Assembly: GCA_000421085.1 (NCBI GenBank)
Contig: ATWE01000002.1
Location: 412,090 to 476,089, forward strand
Source: Ensifer sp. USDA 6670
GTDB lineage: Bacteria; Pseudomonadota; Alphaproteobacteria; Rhizobiales; Rhizobiaceae
Reading direction: 5' to 3'
Length of the DNA: 64,000 nt
Part shown: positions 8,349 to 17,079 of the stretch, one piece after another
How the letters are laid out: each line of letters opens with the position of its first letter
Numbering within the stretch: the stretch's first letter is position 1
Translations under genes and position numbers: made by a program
The notes under the pieces: model-generated
What the model was told of the DNA's origin: nothing
Seen by the model: the letters and a program-made list of their open reading frames with translations, nothing else
The model's database searches: none

Positions 8349-9479
8349 ATGCGATTTCTCTTCTACACCCACTCATTGGTGTCCGATTGGAACCACGGCA
8401 ATGCGCATTTTCTGCGCGGCATCATGCGCGAACTCATCCGGCGCGGCCACGAGGCCGTAGCGCTCGAGCCTAACGATTCCTGGAGCCGCCGCAATCTCAT
8501 CGCAGATCAGGGTAACGGAGCGATCGCGGCCTTCCGCAAGACCTTCCCGGATTTGCGGGTCGGGATCTACGGGACCGATTTCGAGCATGAAGCGGCGGTC
8601 CGCGAGGCCGACACCGTCATCGTGCATGAGTGGACCGATCCCGCTCTCGTCGCCGAGCTCGGCCGCATTCGCCTGAAAGGCGGCCGCTTCACGCTCGCTT
8701 TCCACGATACCCATCACCGCGCCGTCAGCGCCGAGCGGGCCATCGCCGGGCTCGACCTTTCCGGTTACGACTTCGTTCTGGCCTTCGGTGAGGCGCTGCG
8801 GGAGCGTTATCTGCAGGCGGGCTGGGGAAGGCATGTCCATACCTGGCACGAGGCTGCGGATACCTCGCTGTTCCACCCGATGCCGGAAGTGGAAAAGCGG
8901 GGCGAACTCATCTGGATCGGCAATTGGGGCGACGATGAGCGCAGCAGCGAGATCATGTCCTTCCTGGTCGAACCGGCGAAAAAGCTGAAGCTCAGAACGA
9001 CCGTCCGCGGCGTGCGATATCCCAAGACCGCGCTCAGGGCTTTGCGCGCCGCAAAAATCGACTATGGCGGCTGGCTCGCCAATGCCGCCGTTCCGCGGGC
9101 TTTCGCCGAGCATCGGGTCACGGTGCACATTCCGCGCAGGCCCTATGTCGAGGCCCTGCCGGGAATACCGACAATCCGCGTCTTCGAGGCGCTTGCCTGC
9201 GGCATTCCGCTGATCTCGGCGCCATGGACCGATGCCGAAGGGCTTTTCCGGCCGGGCAAGGATTTCTGCCTTGCCAAGGACGGCAAGGAGATGACGCGCC
9301 TTCTGCGCCAGCTGCTCGCCGAACCCGACTTCGCCGCGGAGATGACCTCCTCCGGATTGGAGACGATCCGGGCGCGCCACACATGCAGCCATCGTGTCGA
9401 CGAGCTGCTCGACATCGTGGCCTCCTACAGGCCGCGCTCGAGCGCGCGACAGATTATTTCCGAGGAGGTCGAGGTATGA
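8349..9479 (+). CDS. CgeB-like glycosyltransferase (first of three)
   Basis: 376 residues starting MRFLFYTHSLVSDWNHGNAH. The C-terminal part has GIPTIRVFEALACGIPLISAPWTDAEGLF, the E-A-x-A-C-G block of CgeB/YkvP-type GT-B proteins. Together with the next two genes it shares the opening pattern Y-x-H/S-S-L-V-S-x-W-N/G-N/A, a leucine-rich first helix (LRGIMRELIRRGHE) and the FEALACG-like donor site. The three are therefore probably paralogues from tandem duplication. It is separated from the preceding gene by 4 bases, and its stop overlaps the next start. It probably adds one residue to the cell-surface or lipid-linked glycan made by the cluster; the linkage is unknown. Confidence 0.8.
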   Translation: MRFLFYTHSLVSDWNHGNAHFLRGIMRELIRRGHEAVALEPNDSWSRRNLIADQGNGAIAAFRKTFPDLRVGIYGTDFEHEAAVREADTVIVHEWTDPALVAELGRIRLKGGRFTLAFHDTHHRAVSAERAIAGLDLSGYDFVLAFGEALRERYLQAGWGRHVHTWHEAADTSLFHPMPEVEKRGELIWIGNWGDDERSSEIMSFLVEPAKKLKLRTTVRGVRYPKTALRALRAAKIDYGGWLANAAVPRAFAEHRVTVHIPRRPYVEALPGIPTIRVFEALACGIPLISAPWTDAEGLFRPGKDFCLAKDGKEMTRLLRQLLAEPDFAAEMTSSGLETIRARHTCSHRVDELLDIVASYRPRSSARQIISEEVEV

Positions 9480-10561
9480 GACTGGCGTTTTACGGATCGA
9501 GTCTCGTTTCGGCCTACTGGAACGGCGCGGCCACCTACTATCGCGGCCTGCTCCGTGCGCTTGCCGAACGGGGTTATCAGATCACCTTCTACGAGCCTGA
9601 TGTCTACGATCGGCAGAAGCACCGCGATATCGATCCGCCCTCCTGGTGCAGGGTCGTCGTCTATGACGGAACCGTCGAGGCGTTGAAGGAAGTGGCGCAG
9701 GAGGCAGCCAAAGCGGAGATCGTCGTCAAGGCGAGCGGCGTCGGCTTCGAGGACGAGCTGCTGCTTGCCGAGGTGATGGCCGCCGCAGACCCGGCGGCGC
9801 TGAAAATCTTCTGGGATGTCGATGCACCCGCCACTCTGGCCGAGCTCAGGGCCGCACCCGACCACCCGCTTCGCCGCGCGCTTTCTTCGCTGGATCTCGT
9901 GCTGACCTATGGCGGCGGCGATCCCGTTGTCGACGCCTATCGCGCGCTGGGTGCCCGCGAATGCGTTCCGATCTACAATGCCGTCGATCCCGAGACGCAC
10001 CATCCGGTGCCACCGGATCCGCGCTTTGCCGCCGATCTCGCTTTCCTCGGCAACCGCCTGCCGGATCGGGAGGAGCGGGTCGAGGCCTTCTTCCTCGAGC
10101 CGGCGCAAAAGCTCTGGCAGCGGCGTTTCCTGCTCGGCGGATCCGGGTGGCACGACAAGTCTCTATCCCCGAATGTCGCCTATATCGGGCACGTTCCGAC
10201 GGCCGACCACAATGCCTTCAACACGACGCCGAATGCCGTCCTGAATATCTCGCGCGCCAGCATGGCCGAAAACGGCTTCTCGCCGGCAACGCGCGTCTTC
10301 GAGGCCGCGGGCGCCGGGGCTTGCCTGATTACCGACTACTGGGAAGGCATCGAGCTCTTCCTGAAGCCGGGAGAAGAAGTGCTGGTCGCCAGAGACGGCC
10401 GCGACGTCGCCGAACTGATGCAGACGCTGACGGCCGACGGCGCCAGGGAGATCGGCGAGCGGGCGCTCCGCCGCGTTCTCGCCGAGCATACCTATGCGCA
10501 TCGTGCCGAGGAGGTGGATCGCGTCCTGCGGCAGGCGCGGCGCATGGAGGCTGCCGAATGA
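9476..10561 (+). CDS. CgeB-like glycosyltransferase (second of three)
   Basis: 361 residues beginning MRLAFYGSSLVSAYWNGAAT, at the ATG overlapping the upstream stop. The GT-B C-terminal domain has VFEAAGAGACLITDYWEGIELFLKPGEEV near residues 275-305, with the FEAAGAG/DYWEGIE signature of CgeB-like transferases. It also has GGSGWHDKSLSPNVAYIGHV just before, the usual turn into the second Rossmann lobe. It is closely similar in layout to the following gene, including SRASMAENGFSPATRVFEA versus TRADMVAAGWSPSVRLFEA. A longer in-frame extension exists upstream but would overlap the previous gene heavily. Function as a sugar transferase is likely; specificity is unknown. Confidence 0.82.
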   Translation: MRLAFYGSSLVSAYWNGAATYYRGLLRALAERGYQITFYEPDVYDRQKHRDIDPPSWCRVVVYDGTVEALKEVAQEAAKAEIVVKASGVGFEDELLLAEVMAAADPAALKIFWDVDAPATLAELRAAPDHPLRRALSSLDLVLTYGGGDPVVDAYRALGARECVPIYNAVDPETHHPVPPDPRFAADLAFLGNRLPDREERVEAFFLEPAQKLWQRRFLLGGSGWHDKSLSPNVAYIGHVPTADHNAFNTTPNAVLNISRASMAENGFSPATRVFEAAGAGACLITDYWEGIELFLKPGEEVLVARDGRDVAELMQTLTADGAREIGERALRRVLAEHTYAHRAEEVDRVLRQARRMEAAE

Positions 10562-11676
10562 AGCGACCGCTCGACATCGTCATTCTCGGTCTCTCGCTGT
10601 CCTCCTCGTGGGGCAATGGTCACGCGACGACCTATCGCGCTTTGCTCCGCGCCCTCGACGCCGCCGGGCACAAGGTGACGTTCCTGGAACGGGACGTGCC
10701 CTGGTATGCAAGCAACCGCGATCTGGCCGCGCCGGATTTCTGCGACCTCGTGTTCTACACGGGCCCGGACGAACTCGTCTCCGAACATGCGCACAGGTTT
10801 GCCGGCGTGGATGCAGTCGTCATCGGCTCCTATGTGCCCGATGGCGTGAAGGTCATCGACGCGGTCGCGGATCTCCGACCAAAACGTCTGTGCTTCTACG
10901 ACATCGACACGCCCGTGACGCTCGCCAAGCTCGAGCGCGGCGACGAGGAGTTTCTCGCGCGAAGACAGGTTGCGGCCTTCGACATTTATTTTTCCTTCTC
11001 CGGCGGCAGAACGCTCGACCGGCTGCGGGACGAGTTCGCGGCGCGGCGGCCGATGCCCCTCTATTGCGCCGTCGACCTCGACGCCTATCGCAGTACCGGT
11101 GCGGCCACGCAATGGGACCTCGGCTATCTCGGCACCTTCAGTCCCGACAGGCAGCCCGCGCTCGAACGCCTGTTGATAGAGCCGGCGCGGCGCTTGCCGG
11201 ACATGCGCTTCGTGGTCGCCGGGCCGAGCTATCCTGACGGCATCGACTGGCCGGAAAACGTCGAGCGCATCGAACATCTGCCGCCCGGCAAACATGCCGA
11301 ATTCTACAGCCGCCAGCGATTCACCCTCAACGTGACGCGGGCGGACATGGTGGCCGCCGGCTGGTCCCCGAGCGTTCGCCTCTTCGAGGCCGCCGCATGC
11401 CGCACGCCGCTCATCAGCGACTGGTGGGAGGGGATCGAAAGCTTCTTCCCGGCCGGCGACGCCGTGATCATCGCGCAGAACAGCACCGATGTCGTCACGG
11501 CATTGACGAGGCTCGACGAAGAACAACGCAAAGCACTTGCCGATTGCGCCTATCGACGCGTCGCCGCCGCGCACAGTTCCGCGGCGCGCGCACGGACTTT
11601 TGTCGAGGCAATCGAAAGCGTCGCCGCCAGGACCGGTCTCGCCACCAGGCATTCCGAGCGGCGGCTTCCGGTTTAA
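10558..11676 (+). CDS. CgeB-like glycosyltransferase (third of three)
   Basis: 372 residues beginning MKRPLDIVILGLSLSSSWGN. The start overlaps the stop of the previous gene (ATGA). The donor-site block SVRLFEAAACRTPLISDWWEGIESFFP near residues 270-297 matches that of its upstream neighbour, as does the N-terminal fold (GHATTYRALLRALDAAGHKVTFLERDV). It is a third paralogue in tandem, consistent with stepwise addition of similar sugars. It shows no membrane segment. It is followed after 19 bases by the sugar-nucleotide decarboxylase-like gene, with a separate AAGGAG site. Confidence 0.82.
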   Translation: MKRPLDIVILGLSLSSSWGNGHATTYRALLRALDAAGHKVTFLERDVPWYASNRDLAAPDFCDLVFYTGPDELVSEHAHRFAGVDAVVIGSYVPDGVKVIDAVADLRPKRLCFYDIDTPVTLAKLERGDEEFLARRQVAAFDIYFSFSGGRTLDRLRDEFAARRPMPLYCAVDLDAYRSTGAATQWDLGYLGTFSPDRQPALERLLIEPARRLPDMRFVVAGPSYPDGIDWPENVERIEHLPPGKHAEFYSRQRFTLNVTRADMVAAGWSPSVRLFEAAACRTPLISDWWEGIESFFPAGDAVIIAQNSTDVVTALTRLDEEQRKALADCAYRRVAAAHSSAARARTFVEAIESVAARTGLATRHSERRLPV

Positions 11677-11695
11677 CCCGAAAGGAGAACGGCCG

Positions 11696-12736
11696 ATGGC
11701 TAAAAGAAACAAAGCAAGCCGAGGAAAGATCATCCTGGTTGCCGGCGGGGCCGGCTTTGTCGGATCGCACCTTTGTACAGCACTTCTAAGCGCCGGCAAC
11801 CGGGTGATCTGCCTCGACAGCTATCTCACCGGCTCCCCTGCCAATCTCATCGGCCTGCAGGCCAACCCCTATTTCGCCATGGTGGAACAGGACGTCTGCG
11901 ATGAAATCGATATCGATGAACCGGTCGACCAGATCTACAATCTGGCGTGCCCCGCCTCGCCGCCGTCCTACCAGGCCGATCCCATCCACACGATGATGAC
12001 CAGCGTGACCGGGACGGGAAATCTCCTGCGGCTTGCCGAAAGGCACGGAGCCACGTTTCTGCAGGCCTCCACAAGCGAGATCTACGGCGATCCCGAGGAG
12101 CATCCGCAGCAGGAGAACTACTGGGGTCACGTCAATTGCACCGGGCCGCGCGCCTGCTACGACGAAGGCAAACGCGCGGCCGAAGCCCTGTGCTTCGACA
12201 GTCTGAGGGCGGGAAGCGTCGACACGCGGGTGGCCCGCATCTTCAACACCTACGGTCCGCATATGCGCCCCAATGACGGCCGGATCGTTTCGAACTTCAT
12301 CGTCCAGGCGCTGAAGAACGAGCCGCTGACCGTTTACGGCAGTGGCGAGCAGACGCGCTCCTTCTGCTACGTATCCGATCTCGTGGACGGGCTGATCCGT
12401 CTCATGAACCGCAAGGAGAATCCTGCCGTGCCGGTGAACCTCGGCAATCCCGGAGAATTCACCGTCATCGAACTGGCGGAGCTGATCCTCTCCAGGATCG
12501 AAACGGCCTCGACGATCGTCCATGAGCCGCTGCCGGCGGACGATCCGCAGCGGCGGCGGCCGGATATCGCGCGCGCCAGGAAGCTTCTCGGCTGGGAGCC
12601 GAAAGTTCCTCTGGAGGACGGGCTGACCCATACGATCGCCTGGTTCCAGAGCGCACTTGCCGGAAGCCGCGCCGAACGCCGGTCCGGCCGCACCCGGCGC
12701 CAGCCGCAACTTTCCGTCGTCACTCAGGATCTGTGA
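11696..12736 (+). CDS. UDP-glucuronate decarboxylase/epimerase-like extended SDR
   Basis: 346 residues. The NAD motif IILVAGGAGFVGSHLCTALL occupies about residues 11-30. The block TSEIYGDPEEHPQQENYWGHVN followed by GPRACYDEGKRAAEALCFD (about 125-165) is very close to the UDP-xylose synthase (UXS) signature, including YWGxVNxxGPRxCYDEGKR. UXS enzymes decarboxylate UDP-glucuronate to UDP-xylose. A xylose or 4-keto-pentose donor for the glycan is therefore the best guess. The start has a clear AAAGGAGAA site. The stop overlaps the GTG start of the methyltransferase (GTGA). Residues 320-346 form a basic, low-complexity tail beyond the usual family end. Confidence 0.85.
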   Translation: MAKRNKASRGKIILVAGGAGFVGSHLCTALLSAGNRVICLDSYLTGSPANLIGLQANPYFAMVEQDVCDEIDIDEPVDQIYNLACPASPPSYQADPIHTMMTSVTGTGNLLRLAERHGATFLQASTSEIYGDPEEHPQQENYWGHVNCTGPRACYDEGKRAAEALCFDSLRAGSVDTRVARIFNTYGPHMRPNDGRIVSNFIVQALKNEPLTVYGSGEQTRSFCYVSDLVDGLIRLMNRKENPAVPVNLGNPGEFTVIELAELILSRIETASTIVHEPLPADDPQRRRPDIARARKLLGWEPKVPLEDGLTHTIAWFQSALAGSRAERRSGRTRRQPQLSVVTQDL

Positions 12737-13536
12737 TCATGGTTCAGCAGACGAAAGACCGAACGGTCATCGCGCAAGAGATCGCGGCGCTCGGTCCCTG
12801 GTTTCACAACATGCGGATCGGGGGCATCGAGACGGCGCCCGATCATTTCCTCGGGGACTATCCCGCGGTGAAATGGAAGGCCTTCAGGCATGTCGTGCCG
12901 GAGGACCTCGAAGGAAGGAGCGTCCTCGACATCGGCTGCAATGCGGGATTTTACGCGCAGGAGATGAAAAGCCGCAATGCCGGACGCGTACTCGGCATCG
13001 ACTCGGACCCGCATTATCTGCGGCAGGCGAAGTTTGCTGCGGAGCAGGCGGGAGTCGACATCGAGTATAGGCTGATGTCCGTCTACGACGCGGCACGGCT
13101 GCGCGAGAGGTTCGACCTGGTCATCTTCATGGGCGTTCTCTATCACCTGCGCCATCCGCTGCTGGCACTCGACCTCCTCTACGAGCACGTCGTCGGCGAC
13201 CAGATGCTCTTCCAGTGCATGCAGCGGGGGTCGGATTCCGTTGCAAGCCTCAAGGGTGATTACGATTTCCGGGAGTGGGAAATCTTCGACCGGCCCGACT
13301 ATCCGAAGCTGTTCTTCGTCGAACACCGCTTCGCGGATGACCCCACCAACTGGTTCATCCCCAACCGCGCCGGCGTCGAAGCGATGCTGCGAAGCGCAGG
13401 CTTCGTCATCGAAGCCAATCCCGAGCGGGAAGTCTATCTCCTGCGGCGCGGCGAGCGCCCGTATCTGGACGAGCCCACCCTGAGGATCCTCGGAAGTTCG
13501 GCAGATGTCGGGAACAAGCGCGACCGGGTTGAATGA
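12733..13536 (+). CDS. SAM-dependent methyltransferase (Rta_06860/TIGR04290-like)
   Basis: 267 residues. The class I SAM-binding motif LDIGCNAGFYAQEMKSR lies near residues 60-76, with a following acidic GIDSDPHYL. The segment VIFMGVLYHLRHPLLALDLL (about 130-150) is the motif seen in tRNA-CmoB-like and glycan methyltransferases. The N-terminal LGPWFHNMRIGGIETAPDHFLGDYP is what I recall of the TIGR04290 methyltransferase family, which occurs beside glycosyltransferases. The GTG start overlaps the upstream stop; an ATG two codons downstream is possible. As the last gene of the cluster it probably methylates a sugar of the glycan or an activated precursor. Confidence 0.8.
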   Translation: MIMVQQTKDRTVIAQEIAALGPWFHNMRIGGIETAPDHFLGDYPAVKWKAFRHVVPEDLEGRSVLDIGCNAGFYAQEMKSRNAGRVLGIDSDPHYLRQAKFAAEQAGVDIEYRLMSVYDAARLRERFDLVIFMGVLYHLRHPLLALDLLYEHVVGDQMLFQCMQRGSDSVASLKGDYDFREWEIFDRPDYPKLFFVEHRFADDPTNWFIPNRAGVEAMLRSAGFVIEANPEREVYLLRRGERPYLDEPTLRILGSSADVGNKRDRVE

Positions 13537-13559
13537 CGACTGCGACGGGCCAAGCCGAA

Positions 13560-13581
13560 CCTCTGGCCTGCAGGCCAGAGG
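13560..13581. terminator. Perfect palindrome, possible bidirectional terminator
   Basis: CCTCTGGCC-TGCA-GGCCAGAGG forms a 9-base-pair GC-rich stem right after the glycan cluster and before the convergent small-gene pair. There is no U-tract, so termination efficiency is uncertain. Confidence 0.5.
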
Positions 13582-13627
13582 GGACTTCACCGCTCCGTTG
13601 AAGGGAACGACCCGTCCCTGCCGGACC

Positions 13628-13819
13628 TCATCCGAAGCGGCGAAGCTGCGCCGCTTCCTTCTCGAGCAGGTCGGCGACCTCCTGAAGCGTCATGTGCGTC
13701 ACGCAGAGATGAATCGCACATTCGAGAAAGCGCGTCGACGAGCGCCGCAAATACATGGCTTCCTCGCGAGCGGCCAGTTCCGATAGAGGATCTTTCGATG
13801 GGCGTCGACGGTCAGGCAT
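13628..13819 (-). CDS. Small conserved-looking hypothetical protein
   Basis: 63 residues, MPDRRRPSKDPLSELAAREE at the N-terminus, charged, with no membrane segment. The C-terminal half (THMTLQEVADLLEKEAAQLR) reads as an amphipathic helix. An AAGGAG site precedes the ATG, and the gene begins 39 bases after the stop of the membrane-anchored small protein gene, so the two probably form one unit under the EcfG-type promoter at 14230-14254. I do not recognise the family. Support comes from the ribosome-binding site and operon position, not from homology. Confidence 0.55.
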   Translation of the reverse strand: MPDRRRPSKDPLSELAAREEAMYLRRSSTRFLECAIHLCVTHMTLQEVADLLEKEAAQLRRFG

Positions 13820-13858
13820 TTGGAGACTCCTTCGATTCGCATGTTTGAAGAACCGCTT

Positions 13859-14203
13859 TCACGGCGAGAGAAGCCCGCCGGCGTAGATCAAGGCGCCTAT
13901 CACCACGGCCATGGCTATGATGGCGAGGCTCAGCCCCAGCCGTTGCTTGTTCGGTCCGGCAGTCTCCGCCGCTGCAAGCGGCCGCATCGCGTCGCTGTAC
14001 TCGGTAGACGTATCGGCCGGCCTCCCCTGCGCTTGCCCTGCCCTGGCGTTTCGGACAGCTTCACTGCCGGGAGGCGTACCGCCTGCTTCGTCGTCGGTCT
14101 CGAGCGGCGCCGCCGCGGGGTCGAAGCCGCGCCTCTTGTCGCCCGTCCTTCCATGCTGGATGTCGCCGCGCACCTGCGCAGAATTGCTTGCCGGCTTGGA
14201 CAT
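13859..14203 (-). CDS. Small tail-anchored hypothetical protein
   Basis: 114 residues. The first 85 are hydrophilic and rich in Ala, Gly, Pro and charged residues, with no recognisable fold. Residues about 92-111 (LGLSLAIIAMAVVIGALIYA) form one transmembrane helix at the C-terminus, so the protein is probably tail-anchored in the inner membrane. A GGAGCGACC site precedes the ATG, and an EcfG-type promoter lies 27 bases upstream. Small proteins of this type are common members of rhizobial general-stress regulons. The function is unknown. Confidence 0.65.
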   Translation of the reverse strand: MSKPASNSAQVRGDIQHGRTGDKRRGFDPAAAPLETDDEAGGTPPGSEAVRNARAGQAQGRPADTSTEYSDAMRPLAAAETAGPNKQRLGLSLAIIAMAVVIGALIYAGGLLSP

Positions 14204-14229
14204 GGTCGCTCCTTTCCGCTTCGCGACTC

Positions 14230-14254
14230 AACCGGCTTTCACGGTATTTGTTCC
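14230..14254 (-). promoter_or_regulatory. EcfG/RpoE2-type promoter of the 14203-13628 gene pair
   Basis: Minus strand: GGAAC (14254-14250), 16-base spacer, GGTT (14233-14230), 27 bases before the start codon of the tail-anchored protein gene. Confidence 0.65.
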
Positions 14255-14305
14255 CTGCTCCCCCGCGGCGTCACGGCCCGGACGGAACGTAATCGTCCCC
14301 TCCCG

Positions 14306-15436
14306 CTACCGCGACGTGAAGCGTTCCGGACGGAAGGTGGCGAGCATCGGATGCTCTGCACCCGTTGCAATCTCGTAAGCCAGAAGCTCACCGACGATCA
14401 GGCCGAGCGTCGCACCGCTGTGGCTGAAGGCAACGTAATAGCCGGGAATGGCCTTGAGCGCCCCCAGCACCGGTTCGCCATCGCCGGGAATCGGCTTGCT
14501 GCCGACGCCGATGGAGGCGATCTCGAGCTTAGGATTGCCCTCCATCACCTTCGACGCCTCCGCCAGCAGGGCATCCACGACCGCCGCATTGATGTCGCGA
14601 CCACCGTCCTCGTGCATCTTAACACCTTCGTCCGCCGCCCAATCGGCATCCAGCGAGAAGGTGCCGCCCGGCCCGGGGCGCACGGCGACACGCGGCGTGT
14701 TCAAGACTGAGCGCAAAGGATGGGGAAGCGGCTTCGTCTGCACCAGAAGCGCGACCGGCGTTGCATCCTCGATGATCTGCCCGGCTTGCGCCACCATCTT
14801 CGGCGCGGCCGCGCCGGTGGCGAGCAGGACGGCATCCCCCAGGAAGCGGTTGCCCGCCCCTGTCTCGGCGCCGACCGCCCTACCGCCTTCGACAACGACC
14901 CTTGCCGCCGCCTCATCGGTTACGAGCGTGCCGCCTAGCCTGGCGAACTCTTCGATAAGCAGATTGATCAGGATCGGCAGATCGACCCACCCTTCGCCCG
15001 GATTGAAGATCGCGCCCTGAGGCGTGATCGCGCGCGCATCGATACCCGGCGTCACTGCCGCGACTTCGTCCGCGGCGAGGCGCCTTGCATCGTAGCCGAG
15101 CGAGACCTCATGGCGATACGCCGCGTCGATGCCGTTGGTCGCGTCATCTGCATCCCAGGTCAGGCCGCCGTCGAAGCGAAGCCAGTTCGCATCGGGGAAG
15201 CGCGCCGAGAGAGTGCGATAGCGATCGATGCCCGCAATGCGCAGCCGATGATAGGGTTCGGAGCGCATGCGCGACGAGTTCAGCCACGAGAGCGAGCGGC
15301 CGGAGGCGCCGCTGGCCGGCGCACCGTCGTTCAGGATGGTCACGCGAATGCCGCGCCGAGCAAGCTGCACGCCGGTCGAGACGCCGAAAATGCCGGCGCC
15401 GATGATGACCGCCGAAGTGATGATGTTATCCGTCAT
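14306..15436 (-). CDS. FAD-dependent D-amino-acid/glycine oxidase-family oxidoreductase
   Basis: 376 residues. The N-terminal dinucleotide-binding motif VIIGAGIFGVSTGVQLARRG (about 10-29) and SGRSLSWLNSSR are typical of the DAO family. The C-terminal GDGEPVLGALKAIPGYYVAFSHSGATLGLIVG (about 325-356) is the second FAD-contact block of the family. Such enzymes oxidise secondary or primary amines of amino acids, producing imines and reduced FAD; here electrons may go to a quinone or oxygen. The gene is 75 bases downstream of the amino-acid-type ABC transporter genes on the same strand, so the transported compound is probably its substrate. The LacI-type regulator at 18135 likely controls the whole unit. 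Confidence 0.85.
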   Translation of the reverse strand: MTDNIITSAVIIGAGIFGVSTGVQLARRGIRVTILNDGAPASGASGRSLSWLNSSRMRSEPYHRLRIAGIDRYRTLSARFPDANWLRFDGGLTWDADDATNGIDAAYRHEVSLGYDARRLAADEVAAVTPGIDARAITPQGAIFNPGEGWVDLPILINLLIEEFARLGGTLVTDEAAARVVVEGGRAVGAETGAGNRFLGDAVLLATGAAAPKMVAQAGQIIEDATPVALLVQTKPLPHPLRSVLNTPRVAVRPGPGGTFSLDADWAADEGVKMHEDGGRDINAAVVDALLAEASKVMEGNPKLEIASIGVGSKPIPGDGEPVLGALKAIPGYYVAFSHSGATLGLIVGELLAYEIATGAEHPMLATFRPERFTSR

Positions 15437-15511
15437 GGTTTACTTGTCTTTCGATCCGTTGGACAGGTCAGGTGGTGCGGGAGGGGCCGTCATCATGTCC
15501 TCCCCTTTCGT

Positions 15512-17020
15512 TCAGAGCACTTCGGCAAGGAAGCGCTGAAGACGTGGGCTCTGCGGCCTATCGAAGATCGCCGCGGGCGTCCCTGCCTCCACGATGCGCC
15601 CCTCGTCCATGAAAACGACCTGGTCGGCGACACGCCGGGCAAAGCCCATCTCGTGCGTGACGACGACCATGGTCATGCCGCCTTTGCCGAGATCGGCCAT
15701 GAGATTGAGGACACCCTTGACGAGCTCGGGGTCGAGCGCGCTCGTCACCTCGTCGAACAGGATGACCTCCGGTTCCATCGCCAACGCGCGGGCTATGGCG
15801 ACGCGCTGCTGCTGCCCGCCGGAGAGACCGCCTGGGCGATGATGCTGGCGGCTGGCCAGACCGACATCGGCAAGCCGCACCTTGGCGATGCGTTCGGCTT
15901 CGATCTTTGGCAGGCCCTTTATCTTCGTCAGCGACAGCATGACGTTTTCGAGAGCCGTGTGATCCGGAAAGAGATTGAAGTGCTGGAAGACCATGCCCAC
16001 CCGGCGGCGGAGCCGCTCCGGCTTCATCGTGAGAATGCTGTCGCCGTCGAGCAGGATGTTACCGCACTTCGGCTCCACCAGACGGTTGAGGCAGCGCAGA
16101 AGCGTCGACTTGCCCGAACCGGAAGGGCCGATGATGCAGGTGACGCTGCCGGGCCTCACCGAGAGCTCGACGCCCTTCAGTACGTCGAGCTCCCCATAGG
16201 CCATGCCGAGATCGCGGATTTCCAAGCTGCCGCCCTTGAAGGCGATCTGCGAGGCGCGATCGGCGCGATCGAGTTCGCTGACTTCCTCCAGCCCGCTCGT
16301 AATGGCCGTCGATTGCTGCTTGCCAAGCCGGAGACGGCTGTCGATGGCATTGACGAAATGCGTGAGCGGCACCGTGACGACGAGATAGAAGACGCCTGCG
16401 AGAAGGAGCGGCGAGAGATTGCCGGTCACCACGGCCTGGTCCTGGCCAACGCGGAAAATCTCTCGTTCGGAAGCCAGCAGGCCGAGGAAATAGACGAGGC
16501 TCGAATCTTTCACATTGCCGATGAACTGGTTTACCAGTGCTGGGAGGACCCGGCGCACGCCCTGCGGCACGACGATGAGGCGCATGCCCTGGCCGTAGCT
16601 CATACTGAGCGCCCGGCACGCCTCCATCTGGCCGCGTTCGACGCTCTGGATGCCTGAACGGAAGATCTCTCCGATATAGGCGCCCGCTATGAGGCTGAGC
16701 GCGAGAACGCCGAGAGGATACGGCGACGGGCCGAACAGGTCGCGGCCGATGCGCGCAAAGCCCTGACCGATCAGCAGGATGGTGACGATGGCCGGCAGAC
16801 CGCGGAAGATGTCCGTATAGATGCGGGCCGGGATGCGCAGCCAGGGCGACCGCGAGATGCCCATTATGGCGAGCACCATGCCGATGACGACGCCAAGCAC
16901 TGTCGAGGCAGCCGCCAGGATCAGCGTGTTTTTCAGACCGACCGTGATCATGGTCGGCAGGACTTCGGCCATCGCGCCCCAATCGAGGAAGCTGCGACGA
17001 AGGTTTTCAAGCCAGTTCAT
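15512..17020 (-). CDS. Fused permease-ATPase of a polar amino acid ABC importer
   Basis: 502 residues combining two subunits that are usually separate. Residues 1-235 are a HisM/GlnP-type permease with about five membrane helices and the EAA-loop region ([20 protein letters not shown], about 135-154). Residues 265-502 are an ABC ATPase. It has Walker A GPSGSGKS near 298-305, signature LSGGQQQR, Walker [13 protein letters not shown], and the switch histidine in [10 protein letters not shown] short linker (about 236-264) joins them. The start at 17020 follows AGGGGACC; a longer open frame lacks a site. Only one permease half is present, so a homodimer would form the channel. It lies directly downstream of the binding-protein gene. 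Confidence 0.88.
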   Translation of the reverse strand: MNWLENLRRSFLDWGAMAEVLPTMITVGLKNTLILAAASTVLGVVIGMVLAIMGISRSPWLRIPARIYTDIFRGLPAIVTILLIGQGFARIGRDLFGPSPYPLGVLALSLIAGAYIGEIFRSGIQSVERGQMEACRALSMSYGQGMRLIVVPQGVRRVLPALVNQFIGNVKDSSLVYFLGLLASEREIFRVGQDQAVVTGNLSPLLLAGVFYLVVTVPLTHFVNAIDSRLRLGKQQSTAITSGLEEVSELDRADRASQIAFKGGSLEIRDLGMAYGELDVLKGVELSVRPGSVTCIIGPSGSGKSTLLRCLNRLVEPKCGNILLDGDSILTMKPERLRRRVGMVFQHFNLFPDHTALENVMLSLTKIKGLPKIEAERIAKVRLADVGLASRQHHRPGGLSGGQQQRVAIARALAMEPEVILFDEVTSALDPELVKGVLNLMADLGKGGMTMVVVTHEMGFARRVADQVVFMDEGRIVEAGTPAAIFDRPQSPRLQRFLAEVL

Positions 17021-17042
17021 CAGGCGGTCCCCTGAAGAAAGA

Positions 17043-17070
17043 CCGGTCCGACCGACGACGATCGGACCGG
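17043..17070 (-). terminator. Intercistronic hairpin between binding protein and transporter genes
   Basis: CCGGTCCGA, a 10-base loop, and TCGGACCGG form a perfect 9-base-pair stem in the 59-base gap. Such hairpins commonly stabilise the upstream binding-protein mRNA and attenuate the membrane subunits. There is no U-tract. Confidence 0.5.
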
Positions 17071-17079
17071 AAAGCGGGA

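Noticed and set aside
10329..10616. Short antisense frames over the glycosyltransferase genes
   Set aside because: They are Arg/Pro/Ser-rich translations typical of antisense GC-rich DNA, without start signals.
15110..16657. A 515-residue open frame antisense to the ABC transporter and oxidase genes
   Set aside because: Low-complexity His/Arg/Ala-rich translation, no start signal, and both overlapped genes on the other strand have full domain signatures.
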